A stretch of 64,000 nucleotides of DNA from Bilophila sp964369665 (GTDB lineage: Bacteria; Desulfobacterota; Desulfovibrionia; Desulfovibrionales; Desulfovibrionaceae), in NCBI GenBank assembly GCA_964369665.1, contig CAYJFS010000002.1, forward strand, positions 371,132 through 435,131, written 5' to 3'. Numbering within the stretch: position 1 is the first letter of the stretch; every line of letters starts with the position of its first letter. Position numbers and translations under genes: made by a program. This document shows, piece by piece, positions 27,746 to 36,704 of the stretch. Below the pieces are notes generated by a model. The model made no database searches. It saw only the letters and a program-made list of their open reading frames with translations, and was not told the origin of the DNA.

Positions 27746-28096
27746 ATGTATTGAGTCGCTTAAGCATACAGAAATTGATTTTTTAGTTGTTTGTTAAAAA
27801 TCGTTATATGTTATTATATAAATACTATATTATGACGATAATTTTATAAAAGTATAATAGTTAGTAGTAATATTTGTGTTATATTTTTTTGATGGTAATA
27901 ATTATATAGATATAGATATAGATAGGGCTTATTATAAGTATCTTCTTTTAATACTTGACGAAAACAATATTCACATGTGAATATTGTATATATGGATTAT
28001 TTTTTTGTTTATAAAGAATAGTTTATGGTTATATGCTCAGGCTATTTTTAAAAATATTAAAAGTAAAAATATTTTAAATTGTTAAAGGATACAGCT
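27746..28096. other. 351-bp divergent intergenic region
   Basis: AT-rich spacer between the sigma-54 activator (minus) and the Hcp-like gene (plus). It contains the -35-like TTGACG at 27955-27960 and the 24-bp perfect palindrome described separately. No further gene or RNA was recognised, and no GG-N10-GC sigma-54 element was found by eye. Confidence 0.6.
27955..27987 (+). promoter_or_regulatory. Promoter-associated perfect palindrome, likely operator
   Basis: A perfect 24-bp palindrome, half-site ACAATATTCACA, runs from 27964 to 27987. A -35-like TTGACG (27955-27960) sits immediately before it, and the position 17-18 bp downstream (GAATAT) falls in the right half, so a bound dimer would cover the promoter. 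The centre TCACA/TGTGA resembles inverted CRP/FNR-type half-sites. The Hcp-like gene starts 110 bp downstream. The regulator is unknown. Confidence 0.55.
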
Positions 28097-28729
28097 ATGC
28101 TTGATAATCAACATGGACATGGAAGAAAATATGAAGATTGTGTTTCTGTAAATCAAAATAGCAAAAAAATAGGGGTAATGCATCTTCATGATGTGCTTAT
28201 ACATGCTTTGCGGCGCCTGTCACATTCAGCCCTTTCAGCACGTGCAAAAGGTATTATTGTTCCTGAAACAGACAGGTTTATGGTTAAAGCTCTAGTTGCT
28301 ACATTATCTAATAGTAATTTTACTCCTGATGTTGTTGAGGATCTTATAGAAAAGGCAATTTTTAATAGAAAAAAGTTTGCTCAGCTTAGAGGTTGTAAAA
28401 TTGATAATACAGCACGTCCAATCGAGGAAATAGCATCGATGAAGTCTATGTCTCTCAGTGTTTCAGGACTTAGTTCAGATCAAAAGATACAGTCAGCTAT
28501 GCAGATGCTCTTACATGGTCTTAAGGGAACAGCATCATATGTATACCATGCATCAATACTTGGTAAAGAAGATGATGAGCTTTATGCTTTTATTTATCAG
28601 GGATTGGCTGCAGGAGTTCCAGATCGAGAAGGTAATATTGATAAGGAAAGAGACTTGAATGATTGGTTAGATTTACTGTTACAATGTGGGCGAATGAATA
28701 TTAGGGCAATAGAATTATTGGATAGATAA
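28097..28729 (+). pseudogene. Truncated hybrid-cluster-protein (Hcp)-like gene
   Basis: 210 residues resembling the N-terminal helical domain of hydroxylamine reductase/Hcp: 'LHDVLIHALRRLSHSALSARAKG', 'TDRFMVKALVATLSNSNFTPD' and 'GLKGTASYVYHASILGKEDDELYAFIYQGLAA', then 'LLLQCGRMNIRAIELLD'. Complete Hcp is about 540 residues. The N-terminal cysteine cluster for the first Fe-S centre is missing (a single Cys near residue 15), and the whole C-terminal part that binds the hybrid cluster is absent: the frame stops and gapA begins 328 bp later. It is open with AAAGGA before the ATG, so a shortened protein could still be made. CODH shares this fold distantly. Confidence 0.65.
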
Positions 28730-29057
28730 AGGGTAAAGCTTACTGAGTATATACTTGTATTACTAAATATGCGTTTATAGAGCTTTTATATTTATGAGTT
28801 TATAACGTAAGTTGTGGACTAGTTATAAATAGAAGATCTTTGTTTTTATGAATGTTACAAAAAGGTTTGTAGCAACATACTTTAAAAAAGTATGTTGCTA
28901 CAAACTTATTTTTTGATAGTAATTTTTATTATCTATATTTAGGATTATGTTATTTAGTAGTTAAAAATGAATGATTTTTAGCCTATATATAATTATTTAT
29001 AATAATCAACATATTTAATATATTCTCTGATATATTTTTGAGAAATGGAGCTTTGTA
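28730..29057 (+). other. Intergenic region before gapA, with terminator and possible gapA promoter
   Basis: 328 bp without a gene. It holds the strong hairpin at 28865-28914. A possible promoter follows directly: TTGATA at 28913-28918 and TATTTA at 28936-28941, 17 bp apart, which would serve gapA. Otherwise nothing recognisable in very AT-rich sequence. Confidence 0.4.
28865..28914 (+). terminator. 19-bp perfect-stem hairpin with T-rich tail
   Basis: GTTTGTAGCAACATACTTT (28865-28883) is an exact reverse complement of 28887-28905, leaving a 3-base AAA loop. The tail TTATTTTTT follows on the plus strand and AAAAA precedes it, so it could stop transcription from the Hcp-like gene. The stem is unusually long and fully paired for a simple terminator. 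Confidence 0.75.
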
Positions 29058-30080
29058 ATGGGTAAAACACGTGTACGTGTAGCTATTAATGGATTTGGTC
29101 GTATTGGAAGGCAGGTTTTTAAAGCCATTTATGCTATGTATAAAGAAAATATTGAAATTGTAGCTATTAATGATTTATATGATGCAGAAACAAATTTTCA
29201 TTTGCTAGAATATGATACAAATTATGGCCGAGCAGAGCTTAATGCTTCTATTAAAAATAATAAAGTTACTGTTGGTAACTGGGAAGTACAGTGCTTTTCA
29301 GAAAAAGAGCCTGAAAAGCTTTTATGGGGTAATATTGGTGTTGATATTGTTATAGAGGCAACAGGTATTTTTCGTTCTGCTAAACAAGCACATGTACATA
29401 TTAAAAATGGTGCTAAAAAAGTTATTATTACAGCTCCAGTTACAGATGAGGATATTACGATTGTTCTTGGAGTGAATCATCATCAATATGATCCTAGTAA
29501 ACATACTATAATTTCTAATGCCTCTTGCACAACAAATTGTCTTGCACCTATTGCACTTATTATGAATGAGCTTTTTGGTATTTCTTCTGGTACTATGACG
29601 ACAATACATGCTTATACTAATGATCAAAGAATCCTTGATCTTCCCCATAAAGACTTACGCCGTGCTAGGGCAGCTGCTTGTAATATTATTCCTACATCAA
29701 CAGGTGCTGCTGAAGCTGTTTCTAAGGTTATTCCATCATTAAAAGGCAAGTTTACAGGTTGGTCTTTACGTATACCAACGCCAACAGTCTCTATTATTGA
29801 TTTTACTGCTGTATTGGAAAAGAGTACAGATACAAAGACGCTTCGTGAAGCTTTAAAATCAGCTGCTCAAACATCACTTAAAGGTATTTTAGAATATAGT
29901 GATGCTCCTCTTGTTTCTATGGATTTTAAGGGTAATCCAAATTCATCTATTGTTGAGGCAGAATATACGACTATACAAACAGGTACTTTGGCTAAGGTTG
30001 TTTCTTGGTATGATAACGAGTGGGGGTATTCTTGTCGTATAGCAGATCTTACTAACTTAATATATGAAAAGGGCATTTAG
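29058..30080 (+). CDS. gapA: Glyceraldehyde-3-phosphate dehydrogenase
   Basis: Oxidises and phosphorylates glyceraldehyde-3-phosphate to 1,3-bisphosphoglycerate with NAD(P)+. NAD-binding 'INGFGRIGRQV' at the N-terminus; catalytic Cys157 in 'SNASCTTNCLAP'; partner His184 in 'TTIHAYTNDQ'; 'TGAAEAVSKVIPSLKGKF' and C-terminal 'WYDNEWGYSCR'. Length of 340 residues is normal. GGAG precedes the ATG. Monocistronic by appearance. With pyk and tpiA also here, much of lower glycolysis is in this window. Confidence 0.96.
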   Translation: MGKTRVRVAINGFGRIGRQVFKAIYAMYKENIEIVAINDLYDAETNFHLLEYDTNYGRAELNASIKNNKVTVGNWEVQCFSEKEPEKLLWGNIGVDIVIEATGIFRSAKQAHVHIKNGAKKVIITAPVTDEDITIVLGVNHHQYDPSKHTIISNASCTTNCLAPIALIMNELFGISSGTMTTIHAYTNDQRILDLPHKDLRRARAAACNIIPTSTGAAEAVSKVIPSLKGKFTGWSLRIPTPTVSIIDFTAVLEKSTDTKTLREALKSAAQTSLKGILEYSDAPLVSMDFKGNPNSSIVEAEYTTIQTGTLAKVVSWYDNEWGYSCRIADLTNLIYEKGI

Positions 30081-30240
30081 TAGTTAGAATAGGTTTTAAG
30101 CGTTCATTATAATTGAGATGTTTATTTATAGTTTTTATGATAACAGTACTTTATTAAACCTATATTTAAGAGCTGGTATTTAAGCTTTAGATATCTTTAT
30201 TAATAAGTATCAATGTTGGAAAAATATAGAATCAATATTA

Positions 30241-31074
30241 TTAATGGCAGGAGAGTTTTTGTATATCTTCATCTGTCAAGGATACAATACATAATCCATG
30301 TTGATCAGCAAGAGATAGTGCTTCTGGAAGATCAAAGAATAATGTTTTTTCTGCATGGACAGCTAATCCTGTAAAGTTACAAGATATAAGTTTTTGGATT
30401 GTTTCAAGCCCTACACAGGGTAAATCTGCTCGTTCATCTTGATTAGGTTTTGCTCTTTTAACAGCTACACAGCCTTTACCACCAAGTTCAGCACCACGTT
30501 GTAATGTTGCATTTGTTCCTTCCATACACTCTATGGCAGCAACAACGCCTTGCTTAATAACAATAAGTTGGCCTATATCAAAAGTGCCTATTGTTTCAAT
30601 AATAGTCCACCCATAAAGAATATCTTTCCATAGGGTGTCATTAGGTTTTTTTTTGGATAATATACCTGAAGGGCAGTGGAGTGATGGAACAAAACTTGAG
30701 GCTGATACTATACAAAAACCTTCTTGCTCAAACTCATGTATAACAGCACGAAGTAAAGCATCATCGCCTTTATTAGTAAGAGAGAAAAAGAGTCGTAAAG
30801 CACGGAGGTCTGGTTTAAAATTCCATGCACGTGGTTTGTTAATTGAGCCAGCCATACAGATTTTAATGGCACCTTCTTTACGAAAGAAGTTGAGCATTTT
30901 GTTAAGCTGGCCTAATTGAAATATTTGAAATACGTCTACAACATCTTTTAGTGAGGATTCAGAATAACCTTTGAAACCACATGCTATGACTTTATAGCCT
31001 TTTTTTTTGGCTTCTTGAGCAGTTATAATAGGGTATTGTCCACTGCCTGCAATGATACCAACACATTCTTTCAT
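30241..31074 (-). CDS. lpxI: UDP-2,3-diacylglucosamine pyrophosphatase LpxI
   Basis: Hydrolyses UDP-2,3-diacylglucosamine to lipid X in lipid A synthesis; LpxI is the form used by bacteria lacking LpxH. The N-terminus 'VGIIAGSGQYPIITAQEAKKKGY' is the family hallmark (formerly DUF1009), followed by 'KICMAGSINKPR', 'DDALLRAV', 'DIGQLIVIKQGVVAAIECMEGTNATLQRGAELGGKG' and 'VGLETIQKLISCNFTGLAVHAEKT'. Length of 277 residues is normal. No other lpx gene is adjacent here. Convergent with gapA and 47 bp downstream of cheV. Confidence 0.9.
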   Translation of the reverse strand: MKECVGIIAGSGQYPIITAQEAKKKGYKVIACGFKGYSESSLKDVVDVFQIFQLGQLNKMLNFFRKEGAIKICMAGSINKPRAWNFKPDLRALRLFFSLTNKGDDALLRAVIHEFEQEGFCIVSASSFVPSLHCPSGILSKKKPNDTLWKDILYGWTIIETIGTFDIGQLIVIKQGVVAAIECMEGTNATLQRGAELGGKGCVAVKRAKPNQDERADLPCVGLETIQKLISCNFTGLAVHAEKTLFFDLPEALSLADQHGLCIVSLTDEDIQKLSCH

Positions 31075-31121
31075 GGCTGGAGAGTATCTTATTATGTGTT
31101 AATATGCTAGAGCTTATTATC

Positions 31122-32063
31122 TTACTCTTTTTCTCTTGATTCTATAAGTTGAGACATAGCATTACTTAAAGACTGTAGGTCTGGCTTTGCAAATTGAGCA
31201 TCTGCACCAACTTTTTTGCATTTTGCAATGAGACTGTTAGTGATTAAAGAGGAAAATACAGCTACAGGTATTTTTTTAAGAATGTTATCATCTTTAATCT
31301 TTTTGCATAAAGTTAATCCATCCATATTAGGCATCTCAATATCCGTAATTACACCTTCTACAAAGTCTGTGATTGGTCTATTGGCTTCTATAGATTCATC
31401 ACGGAGTTTACATAGAGTGTTCCAAGCATCTTGGCCGTCAACTGTTTGGATAATTTCAAAGCGCCCTTCTTTTTCTAAAAGTGATAAAATAAGCTTTCGA
31501 ATACTTACAGAATCATCAGCATGAAGGATTCTATATGTACGATCAAAGTTTTGATTAACATTTGTATCCATACGGATAGCTAAACTAGGATGTAATGTAG
31601 CTACAATAGCTTCTAGATCGAGAATAAATATAACTCGATTATCCATTTTAACTACACCTGTAATAGAACTTTGGCTCATTATTTGTATAAATTTTCCTGG
31701 GTGCTCTATATCAAGCCAACTTAGGCGATGAATACGGTTTACACCACTAACAATAAAACTGTTAATAAGCATATTAAATTCTGTAATGATTACCCTTGAG
31801 TCTGAAGTATCAATAGGGTCTTTACCTAAATATACAGATAGATCAATAAGAGGAACAACTCTGCCATTTCTATATAAAAAGGTACCTCGTACAGCAGGGT
31901 GGCTCATTTCAGGCATGGCGGTAACAGGTTGTTCTCTAATGATTTCAACTACTTTGGCTACATTTATCCCATAATAGCCTCTATAATCAGGCTCATCGAT
32001 ATAGAACTCAACTATTTCTAATTCATTAGTACCAGTTTCAAGTAGGATATTGGTTTGTGACAT
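31122..32063 (-). CDS. cheV: CheV-type chemotaxis coupling protein
   Basis: A 313-residue fusion of an N-terminal CheW-like domain ('GINVAKVVEIIREQPVTAMPEMSHPAVRGTFLYRNGRVVPLIDLSVYLG') and a C-terminal receiver domain with acidic pocket ('ILHADDS'), phospho-acceptor Asp in 'GVITDIEMPNMDG' and a Lys in 'AQFAKPD'. CheV couples receptors to CheA and modulates the signal through phosphorylation. The cheA operon at 52.6-60 kb has no cheW, so CheV is a candidate coupling protein for it. GGGGGG precedes the ATG. The upstream region is 389 bp of AT-rich DNA. Confidence 0.92.
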   Translation of the reverse strand: MSQTNILLETGTNELEIVEFYIDEPDYRGYYGINVAKVVEIIREQPVTAMPEMSHPAVRGTFLYRNGRVVPLIDLSVYLGKDPIDTSDSRVIITEFNMLINSFIVSGVNRIHRLSWLDIEHPGKFIQIMSQSSITGVVKMDNRVIFILDLEAIVATLHPSLAIRMDTNVNQNFDRTYRILHADDSVSIRKLILSLLEKEGRFEIIQTVDGQDAWNTLCKLRDESIEANRPITDFVEGVITDIEMPNMDGLTLCKKIKDDNILKKIPVAVFSSLITNSLIAKCKKVGADAQFAKPDLQSLSNAMSQLIESREKE

Positions 32064-32452
32064 AATCCCCCCTGGAGAAGATAAGGTACCATTTTAGTTA
32101 ATTAATTATATTGAAATAATAATTAGTACAAATATGAATATATATTTTAAAATTTAATCTATAATGGTTATGTATATAGTATTAGCATAATATAGTATAT
32201 ATTAATTAAATAAGATTTTTTTATATATTTAGATAAAAATAATAATTTTATTATTGATTAATTTATATAATAAATTATTTTTTATATATTATATAATTAG
32301 TATAGTAATATACTAATTATATATTGTTTAGATACAGTAAGTTTATATCTTAAGTTGTAAAAATAAATTTTTATACTATGGAGAATAATTAGCTATAATA
32401 AACTATAATAAACTATAATAAATAATATTATATACTATAGAGTAATTATTTT
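32064..32452. other. 389-bp AT-rich intergenic region with 10-bp direct repeats
   Basis: Spacer between the cheV start and the proC stop (both minus strand). It is extremely AT-rich with many TATA-like strings, so individual promoters cannot be picked with confidence. A direct repeat of AACTATAATA occupies 32391-32420 in three units (the first with a G). No gene was seen. Confidence 0.5.
32391..32420. repeat. Three tandem copies of a 10-bp unit
   Basis: AGCTATAATA, AACTATAATA, AACTATAATA in immediate tandem, one helical turn per unit, each containing TATAAT. Could be a short replication-slippage repeat or a multi-site protein target; nothing distinguishes the two here. Confidence 0.7.
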
Positions 32453-33289
32453 TTAAGGTGCCACATGTGATTCTTTGTCTTTTTGATATGCTGCAAAAAT
32501 TGCGTCAATAAGATTTCCTCGTATGGCCATTCTATCCATGTGGTTAATAGCTGCAATTGTGATGCCTCCAGGTGAACAAATTTGTTCACGCAGTAAGGCT
32601 GGATGGCTTCCAGGAAGATTAGCAAGTTTGGCAGAACCTGAAATAAGTTCATTAATCATATGGATAGATTGTTGACGAGAAAAACCTAAAGTTACAGCTG
32701 CTTCAACGAGTGCATCCATAAAGTAGAAAATATATGCAGATCCACAGCCAATAAGAGCTGTGAAAGCACTAAAATGACATTCAGGCAAAATAATTGGTAG
32801 ACCAATATATGAAAAAAGATCAAAAACACTCTGCTGTTGATCAACTGAAAGTTTTGGATCATCAGTACAGATAGCAAAAATACCTGCCCCGACAAGTGCT
32901 GTTGTGTTTGGCATAACTCTAACAACAGGACAAAAGTATTCAACAGTTTTACTTAGTGTTTTTTGGCTAACCCCTGTAGCAAGGGAGACAATAAGATGAT
33001 TTGGATTTAAATGTGATAAAGCTTCTTTAAGGACAGACGTTATTCCTATAGGTTTTATGCCTAAAAGTAGGATATCACTTGTTTGGACAAGTTGTGCTAT
33101 TGTTTTTACAGCATGGACACCTTTTGCTTCAAGAGGGGTAATTCGTTCTGGAGTTCTGTTATAACCAGATAAAGTAAGACCTTTTTCTTGGTGAGAATAT
33201 GGAAGAAGTGCAGAAAGAATTGCACTACCCATACTTCCACAACCAATGCAACCAATGCGTACTCCAACAAGTGATTTTTTGCAAAACAT
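32453..33289 (-). CDS. proC: Pyrroline-5-carboxylate reductase
   Basis: Last step of proline biosynthesis: NADPH reduction of pyrroline-5-carboxylate. The Rossmann motif 'VRIGCIGCGSMGSAIL' lies at about 10-25, then 'YNRTPERI', 'LLLGIKPIGI', 'VVRVMPNTTALVGAGIFAIC' and the C-terminal signature 'LREQICSPGGITIAAINHMD', which in most ProC reads as the P5CR pattern. Length 278. The ATG overlaps the ndk stop by one base (TAATG), so translation is probably coupled to ndk. Confidence 0.92.
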   Translation of the reverse strand: MFCKKSLVGVRIGCIGCGSMGSAILSALLPYSHQEKGLTLSGYNRTPERITPLEAKGVHAVKTIAQLVQTSDILLLGIKPIGITSVLKEALSHLNPNHLIVSLATGVSQKTLSKTVEYFCPVVRVMPNTTALVGAGIFAICTDDPKLSVDQQQSVFDLFSYIGLPIILPECHFSAFTALIGCGSAYIFYFMDALVEAAVTLGFSRQQSIHMINELISGSAKLANLPGSHPALLREQICSPGGITIAAINHMDRMAIRGNLIDAIFAAYQKDKESHVAP

Positions 33290-33705
33290 TAACGAAACCT
33301 TTCAAAGACATTAAAAAAATATTGAATTTCTATATTGGCATTTTCAAGAGAATCTGATCCATGAACAGAATTTTCTTGTAAGCTTAAAGCAAATATTTTT
33401 CTTATAGTTCCTTCTTCTGCCTCCTTTGGGTTAGTTGATCCCATAAGTTTTCTATAGTGCATGACAGCATTTTTACCTTTTAAAATAAGACAAATGATAG
33501 GTCCGGATATCATATAATCAATAAGTTCATTAAAGAAAGGACGATTTTTGTGTACAGCATAAAAACCTTCAGCTTGTTGTTTGTTCATATGAACCATTTT
33601 TATGGCAGAAACATAGAGGCCAGATTTTTCTATCATACAGATAATATCACCAATAAGGTTTCTTTGGACAGCATCAGGTTTTATAATAGCAAAGGTTTGT
33701 TCCAT
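33289..33705 (-). CDS. ndk: Nucleoside diphosphate kinase
   Basis: Transfers gamma-phosphate between nucleoside tri- and diphosphates through a phospho-histidine. The active site His115 lies in 'NSVHGSDS'. 'TFAIIKPDAVQRNLIGDI' and 'MGSTNPKEAEEGTIR' are standard blocks. Length of 138 residues is normal. AAGGAG lies upstream of the ATG. It is between the deacetylase-like gene (21 bp upstream) and proC (1-bp overlap), probably one transcript. Confidence 0.96.
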   Translation of the reverse strand: MEQTFAIIKPDAVQRNLIGDIICMIEKSGLYVSAIKMVHMNKQQAEGFYAVHKNRPFFNELIDYMISGPIICLILKGKNAVMHYRKLMGSTNPKEAEEGTIRKIFALSLQENSVHGSDSLENANIEIQYFFNVFERFR

Positions 33706-33726
33706 AGTGAGGCTCCTTTTTGTTTT

Positions 33727-35061
33727 TTAAAGACTTTTTGATTCTAGTGGGTCAATAGCAATTTCTTGATATCGTAATGGTACTATATGAATAGATGTGT
33801 CTCTTGTATTAATCCATTTTTTGATTGCTGCTATAGTTTCTGGGTATGGGTGTCCTATAAGGATTGCTTTTCCTGTAGTATATGCTAATTTTTCTGCATA
33901 TTTTAATTGTTGAAGAACTGTTGCTTCAGAATGAATACCATGATCTAAGAAAATTGTTCTACGAAAAGCTGTTAAACCTTGTTTTTGTGCTGTAGCACAA
34001 AAAGATGATTTACTATGAGTCACACTATCTAAAACAAATAAGCCTTCTTTTGCAAGAATTTTACAAACAAGAGCATTTTTCTTTTCATTGCATGTAAATG
34101 CTGAACCCATATGGTTATTCATCCCTGAAGCAAAGGGAATTTTTTTAATGTTTGCATGGACAATTTCTTCAATTTTTTTAGGAGACATCGTCATTGTAAG
34201 CTCTTTTGGACCAGCAGAAACATAGGGTGACTGTATAGATTGCATAGGTTGATGGATAAGAACTTCACGTCCTGCTTCATGTGCTGCTAGAGCTATATCT
34301 GTAGCATATCTGCTTTGTGGTAGTATTGAGAGTGTGATAGGGATCTCAAATGAAATAAGTGTATTAGCAGCATGAATATTTTCTCCTAAGTCATCTATAA
34401 CAATAGTTATTCGTGGTTTTTCATCTATAGGAGATGATATGAAGTGGTTACTAACTGGTGTTAAGATAAGTTCATGGGTAGGTATTTCATTGATAGTAAG
34501 TTTGTATATATGTTCACTATATGCTGTAAGTTTTACATTTTCTGCCCACACATCAAGATGTTCTTGAAGCATGTTTATGAAAACATTGGCATCCTCAGAA
34601 AGAAAAAGGCGAATTTTTTGGAATAGATATGTTTCGTTGTTGTTTTGCTTGTATTCTTTGACAACAAGGAAAAGATGATCTTTATCTATATTAAGTCTTG
34701 TTAATGTTTGAATAAGAGCAAAGTCAGCTTGCCTAGCACTATCAGTAAGGGGTAGTGTTATTTTTTCAATATAAGGTATAGTTGTATGTAAGAGTAGTTC
34801 ACGGTGTGATTGACCTACAAGTACATTAGGTTTGGGAAGCCTTATGCAAGGGTTTTTATTCCAAGGTAAAGTATGAATTTTTTGTTGAATAAAGTCCATA
34901 CTGATAACAGCAGCTTGGTAAGAAATATAACCAATGATTAAAATAATGGAAAATATTAGAGAAACAATACCTGAACCCAAAACTGTACGCACCATATGTG
35001 GATATGGTTGAACCAACCCTTTTTTTTTGTATATCGAATGTATATGGTTAGATGAAGACAT
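33727..35061 (-). CDS. Divergent polysaccharide deacetylase family protein (YibQ-like)
   Basis: A 444-residue protein with a membrane anchor near the N-terminus ('GSGIVSLIFSIILIIGYISY', about 27-50), a middle region of unknown fold, and a C-terminal divergent deacetylase domain from about residue 215: 'ITIVIDDLGENIHAANTLI', 'ITLSILPQSRYATDIALAAHEAGREVLIHQPMQ' and 'NNHMGSAFT'. The family (COG2861) is often next to ctpA and envC and is thought to act on envelope glycans. Its exact activity is not established. It lies 222 bp downstream of ctpA on the same strand. Confidence 0.82.
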   Translation of the reverse strand: MSSSNHIHSIYKKKGLVQPYPHMVRTVLGSGIVSLIFSIILIIGYISYQAAVISMDFIQQKIHTLPWNKNPCIRLPKPNVLVGQSHRELLLHTTIPYIEKITLPLTDSARQADFALIQTLTRLNIDKDHLFLVVKEYKQNNNETYLFQKIRLFLSEDANVFINMLQEHLDVWAENVKLTAYSEHIYKLTINEIPTHELILTPVSNHFISSPIDEKPRITIVIDDLGENIHAANTLISFEIPITLSILPQSRYATDIALAAHEAGREVLIHQPMQSIQSPYVSAGPKELTMTMSPKKIEEIVHANIKKIPFASGMNNHMGSAFTCNEKKNALVCKILAKEGLFVLDSVTHSKSSFCATAQKQGLTAFRRTIFLDHGIHSEATVLQQLKYAEKLAYTTGKAILIGHPYPETIAAIKKWINTRDTSIHIVPLRYQEIAIDPLESKSL

Positions 35062-35283
35062 TGAGTTTTATTCTGTTACCAAAGGTAAGAGTGTACTTAT
35101 TTACCAATAGTTTTTAAAGACAAATATGTAGTATTAGAGATGGTAAATATTTGATAAAGCAGCTTGAATAAGAACATAGAGTAATTATGGGTATTTAGTA
35201 TAAATTTGATTTTTTAAAGCAAAAACTATTTAGAATCATTGTTATTAGGTGATATATTACCAAACTATTGTAATTTATTCAAC

Positions 35284-36615
35284 CTATTGAATTTCTCTAA
35301 ACTTTGGGAGTGATTTTACAAGCTGTAGACCCATACGAAGCTGATTGTCTTTATCTAAAAATTCTTTAGCTTCAGGCAATACTTTATTCTTCTCTATTTT
35401 CTCTGTTTGTTTACTTTTAGGAATTTTGCTGTTTTTGCTTTCTTTATTACTATTTTTTTCAAGGTGTCTGCGTAGGTCTTTTTCTCTCATCATTCGTAAA
35501 GGGTTTTGTTGTTGAGTTGTTTGATTACTTGGTTCAAATGGTATTTCAATGTCAGGTTCAATACCTTCAGCTTGAATAGATCTTCCAGAAGGAGTGTAAT
35601 ATAGAGCTACTGTTAGTTTTAATCCTGTTTCATCAGCAAGAGGCATTACATTTTGGACAGAGCCTTTTCCAAAAGTAGGTTCTCCAATAATTAATGCACG
35701 CTTTTGATCACCAAGTGCTCCTGCAACAATTTCTGCAGCAGATGCTGAACCAGCATTTACAAGAACAACTATTGGTGCTGTAACATCACTGTTTCGTGCT
35801 GTTGCTTTAAATTCTTTTATACTTTCTTCTGATCTACCACGTATGGAGACAATAGTACCTTTTTTAAGGAAATTATCAGAAACACTAATAGCTTGGTCTA
35901 AAAGACCACCAGGGTTGTTTCGAAGATCAAGGACAATACCTTTAATAGGTTGTTTTTTAGAGGCATCTTTTAGAGCTTCAGTGAGTTCTGATGTTGTTTT
36001 TTCACTAAATCGACTAATACGAATCCAGTAATACCCTGGTTCAAGTTCTCGGTATTTTACACTAATAAGAGGTATAGTGTCTCTTTTTATTTTTAATGTA
36101 ATAGGTTCTTTAGAGTCTTTATGAAGAATTGTGAGTTCTATTTCTGTTTTTTTAGGTCCACGTATAAGGTTGGCTGCTTCTTGTAAAGACATCTCTGCTG
36201 TAGGCCTTCCATTTACGGCAAGAATATAATCACCTGCTTTAATACCTGCTTTATCAGCAGGTGTATCATCAATAGGTGCAACAACAGTTAACTGGTTATT
36301 ATCTATAGTAATTTCAATACCAATACCACAAAATTTTCCAGAAGTTGTTTCTTGCATTTCCTTAAATTCTTCTTCTGTGAGAAGTGTTGAGTGTGGGTCA
36401 AGGCTTTGAAGCATACCTTTCAGTGCACCATCAACAAGTTCTTTACGAGGGACATCTTTGACATAATGATGTTCAACAATGTCTAAGACTTGACTTAATC
36501 GTTTAAGGGCATCAATTTTTTCTGATTCAGAGACAGCAGCTATAACACATCGTCCACCAAAGAAAAGTATACTTCCTGCTAGGACAATAGCTATAACTTG
36601 TAGCCACACACGCAT
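35284..36615 (-). CDS. ctpA: C-terminal processing peptidase (S41 family, CtpA/Prc-like)
   Basis: A periplasmic serine protease cleaving C-termini. A signal anchor lies at 5-27 ('LQVIAIVLAGSILFFGGRCVI'). 'DPHSTLL' is followed by a PDZ domain (about 95-175, 'DKAGIKAGDYILAVNG') and the catalytic core with Ser292 in 'NAGSASAAEIV' and Lys317 in 'FGKGSVQ', the Ser-Lys dyad of the family. The C-terminal tail is Lys/Asn/Glu-rich and low complexity (about 365-420). Length 443. Such proteases often trim or degrade peptidoglycan hydrolases. Confidence 0.93.
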   Translation of the reverse strand: MRVWLQVIAIVLAGSILFFGGRCVIAAVSESEKIDALKRLSQVLDIVEHHYVKDVPRKELVDGALKGMLQSLDPHSTLLTEEEFKEMQETTSGKFCGIGIEITIDNNQLTVVAPIDDTPADKAGIKAGDYILAVNGRPTAEMSLQEAANLIRGPKKTEIELTILHKDSKEPITLKIKRDTIPLISVKYRELEPGYYWIRISRFSEKTTSELTEALKDASKKQPIKGIVLDLRNNPGGLLDQAISVSDNFLKKGTIVSIRGRSEESIKEFKATARNSDVTAPIVVLVNAGSASAAEIVAGALGDQKRALIIGEPTFGKGSVQNVMPLADETGLKLTVALYYTPSGRSIQAEGIEPDIEIPFEPSNQTTQQQNPLRMMREKDLRRHLEKNSNKESKNSKIPKSKQTEKIEKNKVLPEAKEFLDKDNQLRMGLQLVKSLPKFREIQ

Positions 36616-36704
36616 AATGCCTCCATAGAAAATAGTGATATTATTATATAATAGCTAAATTTAGCTAGAAAAGCAATGAAAAGCTTAATAAATAGCTATA
36701 TCAT

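Noticed and set aside
27746..27954. Sigma-54 promoter for the divergent pair
   Set aside because: No GG-N10-GC pattern could be found by eye in this AT-rich stretch.
30081..30240. Possible terminator between gapA and lpxI
   Set aside because: Only an imperfect repeat with a loop of more than 40 bases; no compact hairpin.
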